Below, in pieces: positions 24,296-32,309 of a stretch of DNA of 39,033 nt; positions within the stretch are counted from its first letter, which is position 1; every line of letters starts with the position of its first letter. The position numbers and the translations under genes were made by a program. The DNA is taken from assembly GCA_947386115.1 (NCBI GenBank), contig CANDNO010000016.1:1-39033 (forward strand). The letters run 5' to 3'. Below the pieces are notes generated by a model that worked only from the letters and a program-made list of their open reading frames with translations, was not told where the DNA came from and did no database searches. The stretch comes from an uncultured Muribaculaceae bacterium (GTDB lineage: Bacteria; Bacteroidota; Bacteroidia; Bacteroidales; Muribaculaceae).

Positions 24296-25652
24296 AGTTG
24301 GAGAACGTGTCGAGAATGTCGGCGATGGCTATTATCGCATTCTTGACCTGGCTCTCATAGTGTTCAACGCCTATCTGCCCCGACTGGGAGCGCCCCATGA
24401 GGGCGTTGGTGACGCCCGATATATCCTCAAACATCTGCATCTGGGTGGCAAGCAGCTCTCTGGCTCCGATATTGGAGGCTCCGGAGTTGACTTGCTGTGG
24501 CATTATGCCCGAGTGTCCCTTGATGGGGATGACGGCGTCGGGCGAGCTCCATGTGTCGGCAATATTCTGCCACGTCATGCCCGGAATCTTCTCGTCGATA
24601 GGGAACAGCAGCACACCCTTTGCGGCACAGCTCACCACGTGGTCGATGAGCGATATGAGCTCGTTGATATAGATCTGCTGGTCGATGACATCTTCCACGA
24701 GCGAGTGGACTTCGCCGTCGATCATGGGGTAGAAGCGGAAGTGGAAGGGGTGCAGGCCGTCGGGCGAATTGGACAGGTGACTGAGAAGAACAGTGCCGTC
24801 GGGTGCCATCCAGCGGCACCGCCACGTTGTAGTCGTCTCCCATTTCCACTCGATAGGGCGGCGTCCGGCTACCGAGCGGCGGTTGTTGATTTCGGCCAGA
24901 CGGTCGGCATTTTCGGCGGGCAGGGTAAAGTATGTGGCTTTGTCGGTATCGTGGCAGCGGAGCCGGTCGCCCGCCTCGAGTGTCCATACCTCGAACACGC
25001 GGCAGCGTCCCTCGGGGGCGTTTGTGAACAAGTTGTATTTGTCGAGGCTCTCGAACGGTACTGCACAGCCGGATGCGATATCGCTGTAGATTTTGCGTAT
25101 CGACTCGGCTCGCCGGCGGTCGGGGCCGGCAAGGCGCAGGATTGTCTCGGTAAGGCTCCAGTCGTGAATCATGCCAACCAGCTCGGTGTCCCAGCCCCTG
25201 GGGTCGTTGATACGGTTTACGAAAAACCGGTCGGGACTCACGATGTCGACCCACACGCCATCGCCCTGCAGGCGACGTTCTCGGCACACACGCTGTATGG
25301 TGCATCCCGAGATGAGAAACTCCTCGAGCGAGCGGCAGTCAAGTTCGTCGAGGTTGTTGTGGCGATAGATCTCTTCGAGAGTTCCGACGGGCGGTTTATT
25401 CTCCTGCCGCCGGTATCGGTAGCGGCCTATAACCGACTTGACGAGGCGGCGCAGGAGGTTGTTGGTCATGGGGCGTCGGCCGTGGGTTCTTGCCGCCTGA
25501 GCGGCCGACATGGGCCTGTTGTTGTCGATAACCGTGTCGCTCCATTGGTCGCCGTAGGTAAATCGCTTGTAGCGTTTACGCTTGATGCGAAAATCATTAG
25601 AGCCCTCCCAGGCGCGGTATGCAGCCACAAGGATTGGGTTGTTGTTTTCCAT
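24261..25652 (-). CDS. Phage portal protein (probably 3'-truncated)
   Basis: A 463-residue portal-like protein. Portals form the ring at one capsid vertex through which DNA enters. The N-terminus (YKRFTYGDQWSDTVIDNN, about 29-46) and the segment MTNNLLRRLVKSVIGRYRYR (about 62-81) follow the P22/T7-type portal pattern, as does the helical C-terminal region ending VKNAIIAIADILDTFSNFIS. It is shorter than P22-type portals and stops 35 bases inside the antisense of the LD-carboxypeptidase, so the 3' part was probably lost when the remnant joined the host chromosome. The start codon lies eight bases after the copy 1 MITE. It is the last gene of the capsid cassette. Confidence 0.72.
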   Translation of the reverse strand: MENNNPILVAAYRAWEGSNDFRIKRKRYKRFTYGDQWSDTVIDNNRPMSAAQAARTHGRRPMTNNLLRRLVKSVIGRYRYRRQENKPPVGTLEEIYRHNNLDELDCRSLEEFLISGCTIQRVCRERRLQGDGVWVDIVSPDRFFVNRINDPRGWDTELVGMIHDWSLTETILRLAGPDRRRAESIRKIYSDIASGCAVPFESLDKYNLFTNAPEGRCRVFEVWTLEAGDRLRCHDTDKATYFTLPAENADRLAEINNRRSVAGRRPIEWKWETTTTWRCRWMAPDGTVLLSHLSNSPDGLHPFHFRFYPMIDGEVHSLVEDVIDQQIYINELISLIDHVVSCAAKGVLLFPIDEKIPGMTWQNIADTWSSPDAVIPIKGHSGIMPQQVNSGASNIGARELLATQMQMFEDISGVTNALMGRSQSGQIGVEHYESQVKNAIIAIADILDTFSNFISERNNRLSL

Positions 25653-25662
25653 AAATTGCTTA

Positions 25663-26007
25663 GACCCCGTTCCCCCAATTTATGTTAAATCAGGGGCGGA
25701 CAGTCTTTGAGCTATTTTGCTTGAAATCAGAGGGAGCATAGCCGTTGCTATGTGACCGAAGATTTGAAGTAAAAGAGCCGAAGAATGGCCGTGGCAGGGT
25801 GCCATATTGTATTGTTAAGTTATTAAATTTATAATTGATTAAAATTTTAATCGTTTTTGTATTCATTATTACCGTTGAATCGCATCTCTCGAGCGTCTTT
25901 TTCTTTGTTCATCAGTCGTGTACATAAAGTACACTCCATCTTCACAAAGAAAAATCCATCTCGCGATATGCGACCCCTGATTTAACATAAATTGGGGGAA
26001 CGGGGTC
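25663..26007 (-). mobile_element. MITE-like element, copy 1 (345 bp)
   Basis: The element begins GACCCCGTTCCCCC and ends with its exact reverse complement; the perfect terminal inverted repeats are 34 bp. It is flanked by TTA on both sides (25660-25662 and 26008-26010), fitting a 3-bp target duplication. On the coding strand the left duplicate is the TAA stop codon of the adaptor-like gene. The interior has nested imperfect stems, for example CATAGC-CGTT-GCTATG and GTGTAC-ATAAA-GTACAC, and no transposase gene. It would be moved in trans by an IS with similar ends. Confidence 0.85.
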
Positions 26008-26535
26008 TTAGATAAATAGAGAATCGAGTGCCAGAGGGTGGCAACGGTATATGCCGGGCGCCGGGCGAGTGATGGCGAGAACACGTTCAGGCTCGGGATT
26101 ATCGGAGGCTTTGAAACTGTATAGCTTCAGGCGGCCGTCGGCTTGCAGCACTGCAACGGGATTGCAGGCGCCGGCGCGGCCAAAAGGTGATGTCTGCCTC
26201 AGAGCGGTGGCGCTGTCTTGGGTTACTATGGTGGCCGGTCGGTGCCACGTGTTCATCTTCACTTCGACGAGTCGGCAGCAGTCGTCGGGGAGCTTCATGA
26301 CGACGACTCCGCCGGTGAAACTCTCGATATTGACCGTCTCGGTGATGTCGCTCGGTTCGAGCAGTTCGATAGGCGCCGTGTAGAGCAGGCGTTCATACCG
26401 GCTGTCGATCATACGGCGTATGTACTCGTCGATTTCGAACGCGTCCTGACGTTTTATCGCCGCGTCGACGCGCAAAGGCTCGAGGCCTTTGCGCATCTTC
26501 CACTCGGCAATGAGTTCATGCAAAGTGTATTCCAT
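26008..26535 (-). CDS. Putative phage head-tail adaptor / connector protein
   Basis: A 175-residue protein beginning MEYTLHELIAEW. It lies 14 bases after the major capsid gene and before the portal gene. The N-terminal half is helical (EWKMRKGLEPLRVDAAIKRQ), followed by strand-rich sequence (VVVMKLPDDCCRLVEVKM, ILAI-type strands), compatible with small head-completion or adaptor proteins, but I see no decisive motif. The frame is open upstream to 26601, but that would overlap the capsid gene, so ATG 26535 is preferred. Its TAA stop is also the target-site triplet of the MITE. Confidence 0.5.
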   Translation of the reverse strand: MEYTLHELIAEWKMRKGLEPLRVDAAIKRQDAFEIDEYIRRMIDSRYERLLYTAPIELLEPSDITETVNIESFTGGVVVMKLPDDCCRLVEVKMNTWHRPATIVTQDSATALRQTSPFGRAGACNPVAVLQADGRLKLYSFKASDNPEPERVLAITRPAPGIYRCHPLALDSLFI

Positions 26536-26549
26536 GGCGATGACTGAGA

Positions 26550-27743
26550 TTACTGTGCTACCACACGCATGTGGGCTTTGGGGTAGCGGAGCACCAGGCA
26601 AGAGGCCTCGGTGATGACGATAGCGTCGGTGTTGCGTACGCCGCTTGCGCGCAGGTCGAGCTTCTCGGTGTTGAACGGGATGTGGCTGTACTTGGTGATG
26701 TACTCGGGGTCGATGATCATCGCGTCATCGGTGTGGCCGCACTGGTCGAACGTCTCGCTGAGAAGCACATAGAGGGTGCCGAACTTTGACACGTAGGTGG
26801 TGAAGTCGAGGCCCCAGCGGGTCATCTTGTCGTCGGCGGTCATGACGCGCTGGGCGTTGAGCTTGTGGAGCGCCTCGATGAAACCGCTGCCGGCGATGAG
26901 AAGCTTGCGCGACGAGCCGTTGGCGCCGGTGAATGCCTCGCGGCAGATGCTTACCATGGTGTCGTTAGAGAGCGCCCCTTTGGTGTAGGCACATTCCTTG
27001 CCGGCCTGTTTCCAGATGCCGCCGGTGAGCAGCACGCTGTCATCACCACCTATGTTGAGGTTCATCTTGTTGCCGAACATGAAGTTGCGCTCCATGCCCT
27101 GTCGCATGTCGATGATGGCGGCTTCCTCCTGGTCGCTGAATGTCCAGCCTACTTCTTTGTTGGATAGTTTTACCAGAGTGGATTGTTCGATTTGAGATTT
27201 GAAAATTTGGCAGAAATTTTTCTCTTTCTTCGGAATTGCCTGGAACTGAACGGTCTGGATGTCGAGCTCGCGGGCTGCACGGCCCATGCGGACTACGGTC
27301 GCGCCGGTGTCGATATCGGGGATAGAAACCTTGCCGTCTTTGTCGGTGCACGTGAAGAAGCCGTAGAGGTGGTTGTTCTCGATGCGGGTGATATAGGCTG
27401 TTACGGGAGCATCGTTATTGTTCTTGAGCCCTGCGATCATGATAGTCTCGCTCTCGGCAAAGGGGGAGGCGTCGTTGACGTGCAGATCCATTGCGATTGA
27501 TCCATCTTCGCTTGCCGAGCTGTCGCTGTAGACGCTCGCTACCACTTGGGCCAGGAAGGGTTTGCTGTCGACCGAGTAATACTCTACTACCATGCTGCCG
27601 GCGTGGCGAGTGGCGGCGTGGCGCGAAATCTGGTCGATGGGTGTCGCCATGGGGCGAATCTTGACGATGCGGCTGTCGATCTCGTTGCGGAGCAGCTCGG
27701 GTGAATTACTGTTTACGACTTGGGTTGTTACAATGTTTTCCAT
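26550..27743 (-). CDS. Phage major capsid protein
   Basis: A 397-residue major capsid protein. The opening IDSRIVKIRPMATPIDQISR (about 22-41) is the kind of N-terminus seen in capsid proteins of Bacteroidales phages with the SU10/DUF5309-type HK97 fold; the centre has EVGWTFSDQEEAAIIDMRQGMERN and the C-terminus a strand-rich domain ending ASCLVLRYPKAHMRVVAQ. It would assemble the icosahedral shell. It is complete and in frame, 25 bases after MITE copy 2 and 14 bases before the adaptor-like gene. No protease, terminase or tail gene is found nearby. Family assignment by pattern memory, not by search. Confidence 0.75.
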   Translation of the reverse strand: MENIVTTQVVNSNSPELLRNEIDSRIVKIRPMATPIDQISRHAATRHAGSMVVEYYSVDSKPFLAQVVASVYSDSSASEDGSIAMDLHVNDASPFAESETIMIAGLKNNNDAPVTAYITRIENNHLYGFFTCTDKDGKVSIPDIDTGATVVRMGRAARELDIQTVQFQAIPKKEKNFCQIFKSQIEQSTLVKLSNKEVGWTFSDQEEAAIIDMRQGMERNFMFGNKMNLNIGGDDSVLLTGGIWKQAGKECAYTKGALSNDTMVSICREAFTGANGSSRKLLIAGSGFIEALHKLNAQRVMTADDKMTRWGLDFTTYVSKFGTLYVLLSETFDQCGHTDDAMIIDPEYITKYSHIPFNTEKLDLRASGVRNTDAIVITEASCLVLRYPKAHMRVVAQ

Positions 27744-27767
27744 AATTTGATAAATAAAGGTTTTTCA

Positions 27768-28110
27768 GACCCCGTTCCCCAATTTATGTTAAATCAGGGG
27801 CGGACAGTCTTTGAGCTATTTTGCTTGAAATCAGAGGGAGCATAGCCGTTGCTATGTGACCGAAGATTTGAAGTAAAAGAGCCGAAGAATGGCCGTGGCA
27901 GGGTGCCATATTGTATTGTTAAGTTATTAAATTTATAATTGATTAAAATTTTAATCGTTTTTGTATTCATTATTACCGTTGAATCGCATCTCTCGAGCGT
28001 CTTTTTCTTTGTTCATCAGTCGTGTACATAAAGTACACTCCATCTTCACAAAGAAAAATCCATCTCGCGATATGCGACCCCTGATTTAACATAAATTGGG
28101 GAACGGGGTC
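27768..28110 (-). mobile_element. MITE-like element, copy 2 (343 bp)
   Basis: The interior is identical by eye to copy 1, in the same orientation. The terminal repeats are 33 bp and each is one base shorter than in copy 1 (four C and four G instead of five). The right flank is TTA (28111-28113), which is the TAA stop codon of the 110-residue gene; the left flank is TCA (27765-27767), one base off a perfect 3-bp duplication. It separates the scaffold-like and capsid genes without breaking either frame. Confidence 0.85.
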
Positions 28111-28443
28111 TTAATCCCAGATGCTGGGACGGATGTTGTTAAGGATTAGTGTCTGGCCGCGGTCGGCAGTCGAATTGTCGGGCAGCGAGGGGTCTGATGC
28201 CGAGGGGCTGCCCATGAGGCTGGCTATGCTCTCGTTGCGGCCCCGCAGGTATCCGCGTTCCTCGGCCTCGGCTATGAGCTGCTCGATGTCAACTTCGGGT
28301 GAGGGTTCAGCGGGCGCGTCTGATGGCGTTTGACTGTCGGGCTGAGGTTCAGTCTCGGGCTGGTTGGTGGCGGGGTCGCCGTCGGTAGTGACGGGTGGTG
28401 ATGTGATGTTTTCGGTCAACGTGTTTTCTTGTGTTGTTTCCAT
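28111..28443 (-). CDS. Small acidic phage scaffold-like protein
   Basis: A 110-residue protein of low complexity: residues 1-50 are rich in Pro, Thr, Glu and Asp, followed by a predicted helix VDIEQLIAEAEERGYLRGRNESIASLM (described here by its span, about 51-77) and a tail RPSIWD. The disordered acidic start with a helix suits scaffold or capsid-accessory proteins, which lie just before the capsid gene in many tailed phages. I do not recognise a named family. It opens the minus-strand cassette and has its own predicted promoter. Confidence 0.5.
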   Translation of the reverse strand: METTQENTLTENITSPPVTTDGDPATNQPETEPQPDSQTPSDAPAEPSPEVDIEQLIAEAEERGYLRGRNESIASLMGSPSASDPSLPDNSTADRGQTLILNNIRPSIWD

Positions 28444-28508
28444 AGTTGAAAGTTAAAAATATCGATGTAATCGACGTGAAAGGTACCTTTTCGTTCTCAA
28501 TTGCGATG

Positions 28509-28539
28509 CAAAGATAATACGGCATTTTGCCGGTAGTGA
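28509..28539 (-). promoter_or_regulatory. Predicted promoter of the capsid cassette
   Basis: TATCTTTG (28516-28509, minus strand) matches TAnnTTTG, with TCAC (28539-28536) 19 bases upstream inside TTTGCATCAC. A short palindrome CGGCA-TTT-TGCCG lies in the spacer (28520-28532). The layout is the same as the NUDIX promoter at 6916-6952. Confidence 0.5.
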
Positions 28540-28567
28540 TGCAAAATATTAAAAATACCCCCACTTT

Positions 28568-28598
28568 TTTTAATTTTTTTTGAAAATCATTATATTTG
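28568..28598 (+). promoter_or_regulatory. Predicted glp operon promoter
   Basis: TATATTTG (28591-28598) matches TAnnTTTG, with TTTT (28568-28571) 19 bases upstream, three of four bases of the -33 consensus. The start codon is 58 bases beyond the -7 box. Confidence 0.5.
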
Positions 28599-28656
28599 TA
28601 CTCGGAAGAGAGTTTTATCATACCAATAAGTAAATTATATCACGATAGCTTCAACT

Positions 28657-30147
28657 ATGGCAAAACAAGACCCCTACAGCGCGCTTGGCGCAATGCGTTC
28701 ACGCTTCATGTCGTGGCAGATGCGCGTCATAATCTACTCGATGATAGGATATAGCATATTCTATTTCGTGCGCAAGAACTTCTCAATCGCCATGCCGGGT
28801 CTTACGGCCGAGTATGGTATCAGCAACAAGAGCTTCGGCTGGATAATATTTGCCGGATCGCTTGTCTATGGCTTCTCACGATTCATCAACGGTTATCTCG
28901 TGGACCGCGTCAAGGGACGCGTCGTAATGGCTGTGGGCCTGTTGCTGTGCGCCGCGGCCAACTTTGCTTTTGGCTTTGGAGCCGACCTGAGCTCGTGGAT
29001 AACAGGCACGCCCGATGGCCCCAGGATGGTAGAGTTCCTCATACTCATCATGGGCATCACGATTATCATCAACCAGTATTTCCAGGGCATGGGCTACCCG
29101 CCGTGTGCGCGCATTCTGCCCCACTGGATACATCCCGGCGAGCTCGCCACGAAGATGTCGATATGGAACTGTTCCCACTCGATAGGCGCCGCTCTCGCGG
29201 TGGTTGTGTGCGGATATATAATGGGTACGTTAGGCACCAATCTGTCAGATAACGAGGCTGTGCGTCAAGTGCTTGCCGATAACCTCAGCGCCAGCGGAGT
29301 GAGCGAGGCCGACCTCCCCACGCAGGTGCTCGCCTACGCCTCGCACATAGGCGCCTGGAAATGGTGTTTCTGGATTCCGGCCTGTATAGCTGTGGCCGGA
29401 GCGCTGATATTGTTCCTCGGTGTGCGCGACGAGCCTCGCGAGGTCGGGTTGCCCGACCTGCCCGACACCGGCCTCGGCTCATACCAGGGTGCCAAGTCGG
29501 CGGCAGCGCGAAAAAAGTTCGAGGCTGTCATGGTGTGGCGCAACCGCTGGGTGTGGACGTTCTGCATCGCCAACCTGTTTGTATATGTCGTGCGCATGGG
29601 CATTCTCGACTGGGGACCCAAGTTCCTGAGCGAGAGCCGCGGACTGTCGATAGAAAGCGCCGGCTGGACGGTGGCTGCCTTTGAGGTGGCCGGTATCGTG
29701 GGTACGATATTTGCCGGCTGGGCTACCGACCGTTTCTTCAAGGGGAAGGGTCACCGCATGTGCGTGTTCTGCATGCTCGGCGCGGCATTGTTCATGACAG
29801 CGTTCATGTGCCTGCCCGAGTCGACCGGTCTTACGGTAACGGCGCTTGTTCTCGTAGGTGCCGGATTCTGCATCTATGGTCCTCAGGCGCTTATAGGTAT
29901 CGAACTGGGCAACCAGGCTACGAAGGAAGCCTCGGCCCGCGCCAACGGCCTTGCCGGCATACTTGGCTACATAGGCTCGGGACTCTCGGGCCTTCTCGTG
30001 GGCTACGTGGCCGACTGGTACGGCTGGGGAATGGTGTTCAAGACCATTATCGTGGTGGCGTTCATAGGTATGCTTGTTCTCCTCACAATGTGGAAGGCTC
30101 CCCGCGACGGTTACGAGCGCGCGGCATCGATCGATTATAAAAACTGA
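28657..30147 (+). CDS. glpT: Glycerol-3-phosphate transporter (MFS, GlpT/UhpT family)
   Basis: A 496-residue major-facilitator protein of the organophosphate:phosphate antiporter family with about twelve membrane helices. The N-terminus YSIFYFVRKNFSIAMPGL (about 32-49) carries the conserved Arg that binds the phosphate group, and GSLVYGFSRFINGYLVDRVK (about 69-88) the MFS loop 2-3 motif. The mid-protein loop (about 250-290) is soluble. UhpT or a phosphoglycerate transporter would look similar, but the following glpBCA genes point to glycerol-3-phosphate. The HAD gene follows after 12 bases. Confidence 0.88.
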   Translation: MAKQDPYSALGAMRSRFMSWQMRVIIYSMIGYSIFYFVRKNFSIAMPGLTAEYGISNKSFGWIIFAGSLVYGFSRFINGYLVDRVKGRVVMAVGLLLCAAANFAFGFGADLSSWITGTPDGPRMVEFLILIMGITIIINQYFQGMGYPPCARILPHWIHPGELATKMSIWNCSHSIGAALAVVVCGYIMGTLGTNLSDNEAVRQVLADNLSASGVSEADLPTQVLAYASHIGAWKWCFWIPACIAVAGALILFLGVRDEPREVGLPDLPDTGLGSYQGAKSAAARKKFEAVMVWRNRWVWTFCIANLFVYVVRMGILDWGPKFLSESRGLSIESAGWTVAAFEVAGIVGTIFAGWATDRFFKGKGHRMCVFCMLGAALFMTAFMCLPESTGLTVTALVLVGAGFCIYGPQALIGIELGNQATKEASARANGLAGILGYIGSGLSGLLVGYVADWYGWGMVFKTIIVVAFIGMLVLLTMWKAPRDGYERAASIDYKN

Positions 30148-30159
30148 TTACAATTTACA

Positions 30160-31008
30160 ATGTATAAGACACCCTTGACCCACGACCGGTTGATGCAGGC
30201 ATGTGCCCGCATCAAGCATGTCGCTCTCGACATGGACGGTACGATATACCTTGGCTCGCGCCTTTTTCCCTGGACGATTCCATTTCTCGAGCAGCTGCGC
30301 GAGGCCGGCATAACATATTCGTTTCTAACCAATAACCCCACAAAGTCGGTCAACGATTATGTGGTCAAGCTCAAGGCGCTCGGCATTGATGCCACGCCCG
30401 AAGAAATCTATACGACAGCAGTCGCAACGATCGATTACATCAAGATCAATCACCCCGAGGCACGCCGCCTTTTCGTGCTTGGAACGCCGAGCATGATAGC
30501 CGAGTTTGAGGCCGCCGGCTTTGAGATGGCCGCCGATGATCCCGCCGACCGCCCCGACCTGCTCGTAGTGGCATTCGACATGACGCTTACCTATCCGCGC
30601 CTGTGTCGTGCCGCCTGGTGGGCGTCGCAGGGCATACCTTATATCGCTACCAACCCCGACCGCGTGTGCCCCACCGACAAGGAGGTAGTGCTCGTAGACT
30701 GCGGCTCGATGACCGAGTGTATCCACCATGCTACCGGACGCCGCCCCGACATCGTCATAGGCAAGCCCAACCCCGACATGCTGCGCTGTATAATGGCTAA
30801 GCGCGGGTTGCAGCCCGATGAGGTCGCGATGTGTGGCGACCGCATTTATACCGATGTGGCTACGGCCCGTAATGCCGGCGCCCTCGGCGTGCTTGTCCTC
30901 TCGGGCGAGACTACACTCGAGACGGCCATGTCGTCCGACCCCGTCCCGCTTATCACGGCCGACACGGTGGCTACATTCGGCAATTTACTCATTGAATCAA
31001 GGTCTTAG
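30160..31008 (+). CDS. HAD-family phosphatase, NagD-like (class IIA)
   Basis: A 282-residue HAD hydrolase of the NagD/PGP type with a large C2 cap. The nucleophile motif DMDGT is at 24-28 (Asp24, Asp26), motif II FLTNNPT follows (about 55), motif III is GKPNPDML (about 206), and motif IV GDRIYTDVATA (about 225, Asp pair). Relatives dephosphorylate small phosphates such as glycerol-3-phosphate, phosphoglycolate or UMP. In a glp operon, glycerol-3-phosphate is a natural guess but not proven. It lies between glpT and glpB in a single-strand run. Confidence 0.85.
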   Translation: MYKTPLTHDRLMQACARIKHVALDMDGTIYLGSRLFPWTIPFLEQLREAGITYSFLTNNPTKSVNDYVVKLKALGIDATPEEIYTTAVATIDYIKINHPEARRLFVLGTPSMIAEFEAAGFEMAADDPADRPDLLVVAFDMTLTYPRLCRAAWWASQGIPYIATNPDRVCPTDKEVVLVDCGSMTECIHHATGRRPDIVIGKPNPDMLRCIMAKRGLQPDEVAMCGDRIYTDVATARNAGALGVLVLSGETTLETAMSSDPVPLITADTVATFGNLLIESRS

Positions 31009-31073
31009 AAACTGTTTAAAATTCATCTTACATTCACTCTCAAAATCTGTATCATATAAATTAAAACAGTTTC
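31008..31073 (+). promoter_or_regulatory. Inverted repeat in the HAD-glpB gap
   Basis: GAAACTGTTT (31008-31017) and AAACAGTTTC (31064-31073) are exact inverted repeats 46 bases apart, ending six bases before the glpB start at 31080. They could form an RNA stem covering the whole gap or a pair of operator half-sites. No TAnnTTTG box is present. Confidence 0.35.
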
Positions 31074-31079
31074 ATAGAA

Positions 31080-32309
31080 ATGAAATTCGATACAATAATA
31101 ATAGGTGGCGGTCTCACGGGGCTCACAGCAGCGATTTCGCTGGCCGAGAAAGGACGCAAAACGGCGATAATATCGGCCGGACAAAGCGCTTTGCATTTCT
31201 CGTCGGGCTCGTTCGAGCTGTTGGGCAGTGTTGATGGCCGGCCGGTCGAGAATCCTGTCGAGGCTATCGACAATCTGTCCGAGCGTCACCCATATCGCCG
31301 TATAGGCAAGGAGCGCATGTTGCAGCTGCTGCCCCTCGTTCAGCCCCTGCTTACGCGGGCCGGAGTCGCCACTACCGGTAGCCATTACACCAACCGCTAC
31401 AGGCTTACCCCCCTGGGCAAGGTGAAACCGGCATGGCTTACGCTCGATGATTTTGCAACGTTTGATTCTCCCGAACGTCTTCCCTGGCGCTCGGTGGCGC
31501 TCGTAAATATAGCCGATTTCCAGGATTTCTATCCCGTGTTCCTGTCAGCCGGACTTGAAAAGAGAGGTGTGAAATGCTCTATCCACTCCACGTCGATAGC
31601 GGCGCTTGATAACCTGCGGCGCAGTTCGACCGAGATGCGTGCCGCCACTATGGCGCGCGTGCTCGACTATGAAGCGGTGGGGGTGCTCGCCGGCCGACTC
31701 AACAGTGTGGCCCGTCACGCCGATGCCATACTCATGCCTGCCATACTCGGTCTCACCGACGACCTCATGGTGAGGCTGTTGCGGCGCCTGGTGTGCAAGC
31801 CGGTCTATTTCGTGTCGACAATGCCCACGTCGGTTCCCGGCGTGCGCACCCAGATGCTCCTTCAGCGCTATTTCATGAAGCTTGGCGGAACGTACATGCT
31901 CGGCGATACCGTCACTCACGGTGAGTTTGACGGCGATCGCCTCAGGCATGTGTTCACTACCAATCATTCGCCCGAGCCCCTGTCGGCCGACAACTATATA
32001 CTTGCAACGGGGTCGTTCTTCAGCCATGGTCTTGTGGCCACACCCTCAGCGATAGTCGAGCCTACTTTCGGCTTCGATGTCGATGCTCCCGCCGACCGCG
32101 CACAGTGGTTCAGAAAGGATATCGACAGCGCCCAGCCCTACATGGAATTTGGTATAGCTACCGATGCCGACTGGCATCCCCGTCGCGATGGCGTGACAAT
32201 AGGCAACGTGCAGTGTGCCGGCTCGATACTGGGCGGTTGCAACCCTGTCAAGGAGGGTTGCGGAGCCGGCGAAGCGATTCTATCATCACTTAACCTAACA
32301 ACCGTATAA
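31080..32309 (+). CDS. glpB: Anaerobic glycerol-3-phosphate dehydrogenase subunit B
   Basis: A 409-residue flavoprotein-like subunit of the membrane-associated GlpABC complex that oxidises glycerol-3-phosphate to dihydroxyacetone phosphate under anaerobic conditions. The N-terminus MKFDTIIIGGGLTGLTAAIS has the GxGxxG dinucleotide-binding pattern (about 8-16). GlpB features include ALHFSSGSFELLG (about 36-48), PVFLSAGLEKRG and the C-terminal GCNPVKEGCGAGEAILSSL. It is complete. Its TAA stop overlaps the glpC start (TAATG), so translation is coupled. Confidence 0.93.
   Translation: MKFDTIIIGGGLTGLTAAISLAEKGRKTAIISAGQSALHFSSGSFELLGSVDGRPVENPVEAIDNLSERHPYRRIGKERMLQLLPLVQPLLTRAGVATTGSHYTNRYRLTPLGKVKPAWLTLDDFATFDSPERLPWRSVALVNIADFQDFYPVFLSAGLEKRGVKCSIHSTSIAALDNLRRSSTEMRAATMARVLDYEAVGVLAGRLNSVARHADAILMPAILGLTDDLMVRLLRRLVCKPVYFVSTMPTSVPGVRTQMLLQRYFMKLGGTYMLGDTVTHGEFDGDRLRHVFTTNHSPEPLSADNYILATGSFFSHGLVATPSAIVEPTFGFDVDAPADRAQWFRKDIDSAQPYMEFGIATDADWHPRRDGVTIGNVQCAGSILGGCNPVKEGCGAGEAILSSLNLTTV

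Noticed and set aside
24360..25688. 442-codon plus-strand frame opposite the portal gene
   Set aside because: The minus-strand product matches portal patterns and phage neighbours; the plus frame crosses the MITE edge and has no recognisable motif.
25869..26084. 71-codon minus-strand frame in MITE copy 1
   Set aside because: It begins inside the adaptor-like gene region and runs through the element; no transposase motif is visible.
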